A stretch of DNA of 64,000 nt, from positions 5,383,001 through 5,447,000 of the forward strand of contig OZ014421.1 of assembly GCA_963965975.1 (NCBI GenBank), given 5' to 3'. This DNA comes from Xestospongia bergquistia (lineage: Eukaryota > Porifera > Demospongiae > Haplosclerida > Petrosiidae). Made by a program: the position numbers and the translations under genes. The notes beneath the pieces were generated by a model that ran no database searches, had not been told where the DNA came from, and saw only the letters and a program-made list of their open reading frames with translations. This document shows, piece by piece, positions 58,982 to 64,000 of the stretch; within the stretch, counting starts at the first letter, position 1, and every line of letters begins with the position of its first letter.

Positions 58982-59015
58982 TAAGTAGTATAAATATTAA
59001 TATTTATACTACTTA
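58982..59015. repeat. 34-bp perfect palindrome
   Basis: The half-site TAAGTAGTATAAATATT is followed directly by its exact reverse complement with no loop. Confidence 0.95.
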
Positions 59016-59511
59016 GCTCTTTTCCAATAGAGTGTGTGGACCCAACAAACAAGAAAGATGTTCCAACCATATATTGGATACAAGAATTAACACATTGTTT
59101 CTGTCAGACAGAAATTATTGATCAATGATAGGTTGCTGAGTAACACAGTCATCACTGCTGCACAGAAGTTTCTGAAAGATGCCTATCCAAACATTGGTGG
59201 ACATTTTGCAAATGTTTGTGGGGTTTTTCATTAGCTTTTGCCACATCTCTTTGTGGTGGGCAAACCCCAACACAAATAATCTATATTCAACATCAATTAA
59301 GGGACCACCTTTGTCACTGTCTTGAAAATAAGACAATTAACCCATTCCCCTCCCAGCGGTGAAAAATAAGCAAAACAATGTGTTGCTGATATTAAATTCA
59401 GAGTATACTACAAGTGTTGTCAAGCAGAAGGGGGTAGAATGATTAAGTACGAAGGCTGAAAGACTGATATTATGAAGATTGTGTTGAAATCTCAAGAGCC
59501 ATTTGGCAGAC

Positions 59512-59810
59512 CAAGTGCCACATATCATGGATATGTGGCACTTGTGTAAAAACTCTTAATTAATTGTAGCATTACCTATATTATTATATAACCTATAATT
59601 GCATAACATATGCTGTCTTTATTTAGATTATATACTGTCACAAGGATACCTAGGACCAAATTTTGCTGCCAAAAGTGGACCTATCTCTGGGAAAAAATTT
59701 TGCAGTATATATAGGTCCAAATTAGGCAGCAAGATTGAGTCCTAGGTCCAAATTGAACTTGCATAAATTGGACCTAGGTCCAATTTTAACTAGGAACAAA
59801 TTTGCCATGA
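59512..59810. repeat. dispersed repeat, GGACCTAGGTCC family, copy 2 with terminal hairpin
   Basis: Begins with a 15-bp perfect hairpin (CAAGTGCCACATATC, loop ATG, then its complement, 59512-59544). It continues with the sequence shared with 47745-47945 and ends with several inverted GGACCTAGGTCCAA-type blocks (59650-59795). Longer than copy 1, with no coding frame. Confidence 0.75.
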
Positions 59811-60639
59811 CAGTTCCTTATAAAATGATTATCATAATTTCTAAAGCCAAACTTAAAAATCACTATTTCTTGTAACCAAAATATTTGAACAGACATTCAT
59901 GCAGTGTATGTATCAGCTAGATATCTTTGTCAGTTCCAAACATTTATAAGAGGACAAAGGATTGATTTTGGATATTTTGATAAAGCAAGTTCCTATAAAA
60001 TAATGCAGATAGCTATATACTTGGCTAGGAAATAAACTCATCTTCTTATAGAAAATTTGATATAATAATTAAATTATTAAGAGTATATCTGTAGAAAAAA
60101 TTTTGGGATATATAATCACCACCACAAAATAAATAAAAGTGGGACCACACTCTTGTTGCCTGAAGTTCATTATGATAACAAGTTTAAGTACAGACTAAGT
60201 TAATACTATTCTATGAACACATGAAAACAGAGTTGCCCTCTTTTCAATTAGTACTGAGCAACTAACTTTGGTACATGACCAAAGTAGAATCTAAAGTTTA
60301 ATGAATTATTGAATGTCATAGTCAATATTATATGTCATGCAAGTTATCTGTTAATACATCATTATTCATACAAAGTGTTTCCAATACTATATAGCATGTA
60401 TAGTTAAAGGAAGGACAATGTTAGCAACACTGCATGGATAACTGCTAGTACAGTCAATTACTCAATATTAGTAAGGATATTATTAGAATGTGATGGTAAG
60501 CAGTATGCATTTCTGATGCTACTATCTTTGTCATTTGTATCCCAGTACAGTCCCTTTAATGTTAGAGTTTAGGGGATGATGATCAGGATCAGTTTAATAC
60601 ACACAAAGGGTTGGTTTCCTGCATTATACATAATCATAC

Positions 60640-60772
60640 CAAGCTCCTTTTGGTGTAGGAATATAAGCATGTTGTCTATGAAGAATGAACACATAGTATA
60701 GACCAGTAGTAGAAACACACAAATCACTAGAGGAGCTAAAAGGACAACAGCAACTAAAGACAAGGAGTCCAT
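60640..60772 (-). pseudogene. P450 first-exon remnant, frameshifted
   Basis: Reads like the first exon of the CYP46-like genes: ATG at 60772, hydrophobic anchor ending CVFLLLVYTM, then after a 4-bp deletion YVFILHRQHAYIPTPKGAW and a GTATGA donor. The deletion (TATACTATGTGTTC in place of TATACTATTTATGTGTTC) destroys the frame. No further exons were seen to the left. Confidence 0.85.
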
Positions 60773-60867
60773 ATTTAATTGCACTTTCGGTCTGGGTACG
60801 AAACAAAAATTAACTATTAATTTTAATTAACTACATAATTAACTACTATCAACAAAGTTAAATCATA
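60773..60867. promoter_or_regulatory. 95-bp gap between head-to-head P450 5' ends
   Basis: AT-rich spacer rich in TTAATTAACTA words, separating the two oppositely oriented P450 first exons. It may have been a bidirectional promoter. Confidence 0.35.
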
Positions 60868-61198
60868 ATGGAATCCTTCTCTAGCACGTTTGGTCTCTTA
60901 CTACTTCTAACCTGTGTGTTTCTACTACTGGTCTATACTATTTATGTGTTCATTCTTCATAGACAATATGCTCATATTCCTACACCTAAAGGAGCTTGGT
61001 AAGGCTGAAAGTATATATATATATATATATATATATTCTCTATACATATATTATATATAATGCTGAGATTTAGCATTCCCTGAAGGCTCAAATTAAGTTT
61101 CATTAATTGTTATTATTTAGGTTTTATTTTGGTCAGTTACCAATTCTTTCTTCAGAGATGAAGAAGGGCACTTTTATTTGGGAGATATTGATGAAGTG
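60868..61198 (+). pseudogene. P450 5' fragment, two intact exons only
   Basis: Exon 60868-60998 starts MESFSSTFG, continues with an anchor and HIPTPKGAW, and ends in phase 2 as in the intact genes. Exon 61121-61198 encodes FYFGQLPILSSEMKKGTFIW and ILMKW, exactly 78 bp like its counterparts, with a GTTAGT donor. No later P450 exon occurs before the window ends; a different repeat starts right after. A (TA)n run fills the intron (61013-61035). Confidence 0.8.
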
Positions 61199-61274
61199 GT
61201 TAGTCATTGGACAACAGTGTTTCTTTTACTACTTATTAACACAGGCAAAAGGATATGGAATACGAACTACGACA

Positions 61275-61455
61275 AAAATTGGCGTCAAATTCACGATTAT
61301 TGCACACTCAAAATTCACGATTTTACTAGTAATTCACGGTTATTGCATATTCAAATTTCACGATTTTACCGGAAATTCCCGATTTTTACATTTCAAAATT
61401 CTCGATTTGGCTGTGAATTCGCGATTATTGCAATTCGCGAATTCACGATTTTACA
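61275..61455. repeat. degenerate AATTCACGATT repeat
   Basis: About eight variants of AATTCACGATTATTGCA and CAAAATTCACGATTTTAC, each 18-25 bp long, with several CpG. It immediately follows the P450 fragment. Confidence 0.8.
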
Positions 61456-61694
61456 GGTACAATTAGCAATCTTTGTAAGTATCGATACTCGATAATACTG
61501 GAAATTCCTTCCATTTCAGTATTAAGGTGGGGATGAAGTAGGCGTCACAATTGGGCGTGGCGATGAACAGAATGATTTTCTTCTTATTATATGAAGGTAC
61601 TTGCTAAGGTGATGTTCTCAATATACTATTTACTTTTGTTGTTATCATTAGTGCTATGTTTAACTCATCAAATTATTATTATTATTATTATTTT

Positions 61695-62605
61695 TATCTC
61701 CCCTCCACATTCTATGGCAATGGTTGCGATATACCATCTAGATCTCAAGAGGGGACACCCTGGCTATGAACATGAATGGGATAGGCAGATTGCCATTGAT
61801 TGATCATCTTAGGAAAAACACATCAGTTGACCAGGTCTGGTATGCTGACGATTTAGCTGCTGGTGGTAGTCTTCAGAATTTCAATTTGTGGTGGGATCAG
61901 CCAAATACACTAGGCCCACACTATGGTTACTTCCAAATAATCAGAAGACTCACTTACTTGTAAAACCTGACTTCTACTCTGAGGCAAAGAGGGTCTTTGC
62001 TGGTTCTGGGATACACATCAGTTCAGTTGGGTTTGAATATCTTAGAGGTGCTTTGGATCTCACAACTTCATAAGACAAGTTGCTGAAAATAAGATCAGTC
62101 TTTGGTGTGAAGAGCTCCATCGCTAAGTCCCATTTTCATGCTGCTTATGCAGCCTTTTTTGACAGACTATCGTCACATTGGACATATTTCTTTCAGATTA
62201 CAAATTTGTTGGCAACTTTTCTGAACAACTCCGGATCAAAACCTCCATTCAAGGAGAAAGAGGAAGTATATCAGGGATAACACAGCTCCCCTTTATAACA
62301 AAGTAGGCCCTATCCTTCAGAAGACTATGGATCTTTGTAATGAAAAAGGTGTGTCCATCTGGCTCTCTGTTTTACCAATCTAATTTCATGAATTCACACT
62401 AGCTACATAAGACAGCATTGTATCTTTGCTATGGCTGGTCCATTAAGAATTCTTCTTCACGTTGTAATTGTGGCCAACTCTTTATAACTGATCAATTGCT
62501 ATCTTGTCCATTGGGGGGTTTCCCTCTATAAGACACAATGAAATATGCAACATTAATGCCTCCTTTGTGTGCCACAACATGTCAATAGAGCCAAGTCTGC
62601 AACAA
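61695..62605 (+). pseudogene. decayed reverse transcriptase of a retroelement
   Basis: Fragments spread over three frames, in the right order for a known metazoan reverse-transcriptase family. They are PHSMAMVAIYH; QVWYADDLAAGGSLQNF (YADD catalytic box) with WWDQPNTLGPHYGYF and QKTHLLVKPDFYSEAKRVFA; SSIAKSHFHAAYAAFFDRLS; ILQKTMDLCNEKGVSIWLSV (62310-62370); and IGGFPSIRHNEICNI with IEPSLQ (62507-62605). Multiple stops and frameshifts show it is dead. It looks 5'-truncated, and the left edge is uncertain. Confidence 0.85.
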
Positions 62606-62606
62606 A

Positions 62607-62607
<1 letters not shown>

Positions 62608-62637
<30 letters not shown>

Positions 62638-62760
62638 GTTATTATTATTGTTACTGTTGCTGTTGTTGTTATTATTATTATCATTATTATTTTAATGGCT
62701 ATTACTATTACTATTATTATTTTTGTTTTTGCTTTTGTCTTTAAAATCAAATTCCTATGA
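62608..62760. repeat. (TTA)n microsatellite
   Basis: Interrupted ATT/TTA trinucleotide run immediately after the retroelement remnant; it may have grown from its 3' tail. Poly-Leu and poly-Ile frames over it are artefacts. Confidence 0.9.
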
Positions 62761-62769
62761 GTGTAAATA

Positions 62770-63915
62770 GCCAATGTAGTAGATGATGAGGTTTTGACAC
62801 AAGATATGTTCGATCAGTACAATAGTAACCAATTAACATGACAAAAATTACATCACCTAATCGTTATGATTAGAAATGTGATAAAACATAATGGCCAAAC
62901 ATAAAGGTTTAAGATATCTATAGCAGATCTTAAACAATTAATTTCTATTAGTCAAAGTCATCTATGAAGTTTTGGCACAAGATATCTTCATATAGTGACA
63001 TTAGCAACCAATTCATTTGAGAGAAATGACATCATCATAATCTGCATTACAGTGGCCTTAAATCCTAATCTTTAAACATAAAGCTTTGAGATGGTTACCA
63101 CATCACTAAAACCATAATTTCTATGAACAAAAATGGCCAATAGAGTAAATACTGAAGCTTTGACACAGGATTAATTTGAAAAGTCAATTTTAATTACCAA
63201 TTCACCTTAGAGAAACAACACCTCAATAATCATAATTACAAGAGCCTTAAGCCCTAATGCCAAACTTAAAGTCTTACAATCTCTATCGCAATCCTTAAAC
63301 CCTAGTTTATATGAGTGAAAATGACCAATAGAGTAGATACTGAAGTTTTGTGACAAAATATCTTTCAAAGTGACATTGTTAACAAATTCATATGAGAAGA
63401 ATGACATGACCTTAATTGTATGATTGCAATGCCTTAAACCCTAATCACCATGCAGAAAACCTTAAGATGTCTATGGCAGTCCTTAAAGTCTAATTTTTAT
63501 GAGTCAACCCTAATATGCTAACATCAAGCCTTAAGATTACTATTGCAAACTTTAATTGATCCCTCCTTTATATGAGTAAAATAGCGAATGAAGTATATAC
63601 TGAAGTTTGGTACAATATATATATATATATGAGAAAAAAGACATCATCCTAATTGATATGATTAGAGTAGATTTAAACCCTAATTGCCAAAGATTAAGCT
63701 TAAGGTGGCTATGACATCCCTTATACCTTAATTATTTTGCATGAAAATGGAGTAAATATTGAAGTTTAGGCACAAGATATCTTTGGAAAGTGATGTTAGT
63801 AACCAATTCACTTGAGAAATATGACATCATCCTAACTGGCATGATTACAATGCCTAATCGTCAAACATAAAGCCTTTAACAAGTCTATGGCAGTCTTTAA
63901 CTCAAACTATACAAT
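62770..63915. repeat. ~188-bp satellite-like tandem repeat, about six diverged units
   Basis: The marker TGAAGTTTTGGCACAAGATA (variants) recurs at about 62787, 62965, 63153, 63341, 63601 and 63760, giving 178-188 bp spacing plus one longer and one shorter interval. Each unit also has GTAACCAATTCA...GAGAAA.ATGACATCATC, GATTACAATGCCTTAAACCC and AAACATAAAGCCTT. Units differ by many substitutions, so the array is old. No coding frame. Confidence 0.8.
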
Positions 63916-64000
63916 ACTTTCATAAAAAGGTGAGCTTGATCAACTATTGAACAGACTTCAAACTCTTGGTGTGACAGATGCCATGAAGTCTCACCCAATT

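Larger units (their letters stand above)
58232..60639. other. non-coding, with inverted repeats and a mobile-element-like repeat
   Basis: No supported exon. Specific structures are listed separately: the hairpin at 58887-58970, the palindrome at 58982-59015, and the repeat at 59512-59810. Minus-strand frames at 59115-59528 have no recognisable similarity. Confidence 0.5.

Noticed and set aside
59115-59528. Two adjacent minus-strand frames of 73 and 63 aa
   Set aside because: No recognisable domain and no splice-supported link; left as non-coding, although a decayed mobile-element gene cannot be excluded.

Overview
The window is eukaryotic and most consistent with a demosponge genome of the Amphimedon type. 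It is AT-rich, with small genes carrying many short GT-AG introns, very short intergenic gaps in the gene-dense part, divergent promoters, many micro- and minisatellites, recurring GGGCGTGG-like words, and a gene set combining a Roc-COR GTPase, a TRIM-NHL protein and tandem P450s. The species is inferred from these traits; no search was run. Multi-exon models were assembled by eye from reading frame, splice sites and family resemblance. Every fully assembled model closes in frame.

Layout. 1-9.6 kb: gene-poor DNA with minisatellites. 9.7-18.6 kb (-): a 19-exon Na+/H+ exchanger (SLC9/NHE) whose introns are loaded with satellites. 18.8-21.5 kb (+): the ESCRT-I subunit MVB12, head-to-head with the exchanger. 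21.7-25.8 kb (+): a Roc-COR GTPase ending in a CARD-like domain. 25.9-28.2 kb (+): an intronless, unrecognised secreted-ectodomain protein with about 8 membrane segments. 28.5-29.4 kb: a P450 pseudogene. 29.8-31.8 kb (-): an intronless TRIM-NHL ubiquitin ligase, head-to-head (92 bp) with endophilin B (31.9-35.6 kb, +).

35.1-51.4 kb (+): three CYP46-like P450 genes. Copies A and B lie in a tandem duplication with a 6003-bp offset. It copied the last endophilin exon, the P450 and part of a PDZ gene, and its junction can be read to the base. 51.5-55.4 kb (-): two intronless tandem GMC oxidoreductases. 55.4-64 kb: repeat-rich DNA with a proline-rich 30-bp repeat reading frame, large minisatellites, hairpins and palindromes, an E2F/CCAAT-like promoter without a recognised gene, two head-to-head P450 5' ends, a decayed reverse transcriptase and a ~188-bp satellite.

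How genes may work together (inference). NHE, MVB12 and endophilin B all belong to membrane/endosome biology. The Roc-COR-CARD and TRIM-NHL genes resemble innate-immune or cell-death signalling components. The P450 and GMC genes form an oxidative-metabolism cluster. No operon-like system is proven. The most unusual items are the Roc-COR-CARD gene with its close membrane-protein neighbour, the readable history of the endophilin/P450/PDZ duplication, and the oppositely oriented copies of one minisatellite around the 3' exons of the exchanger.
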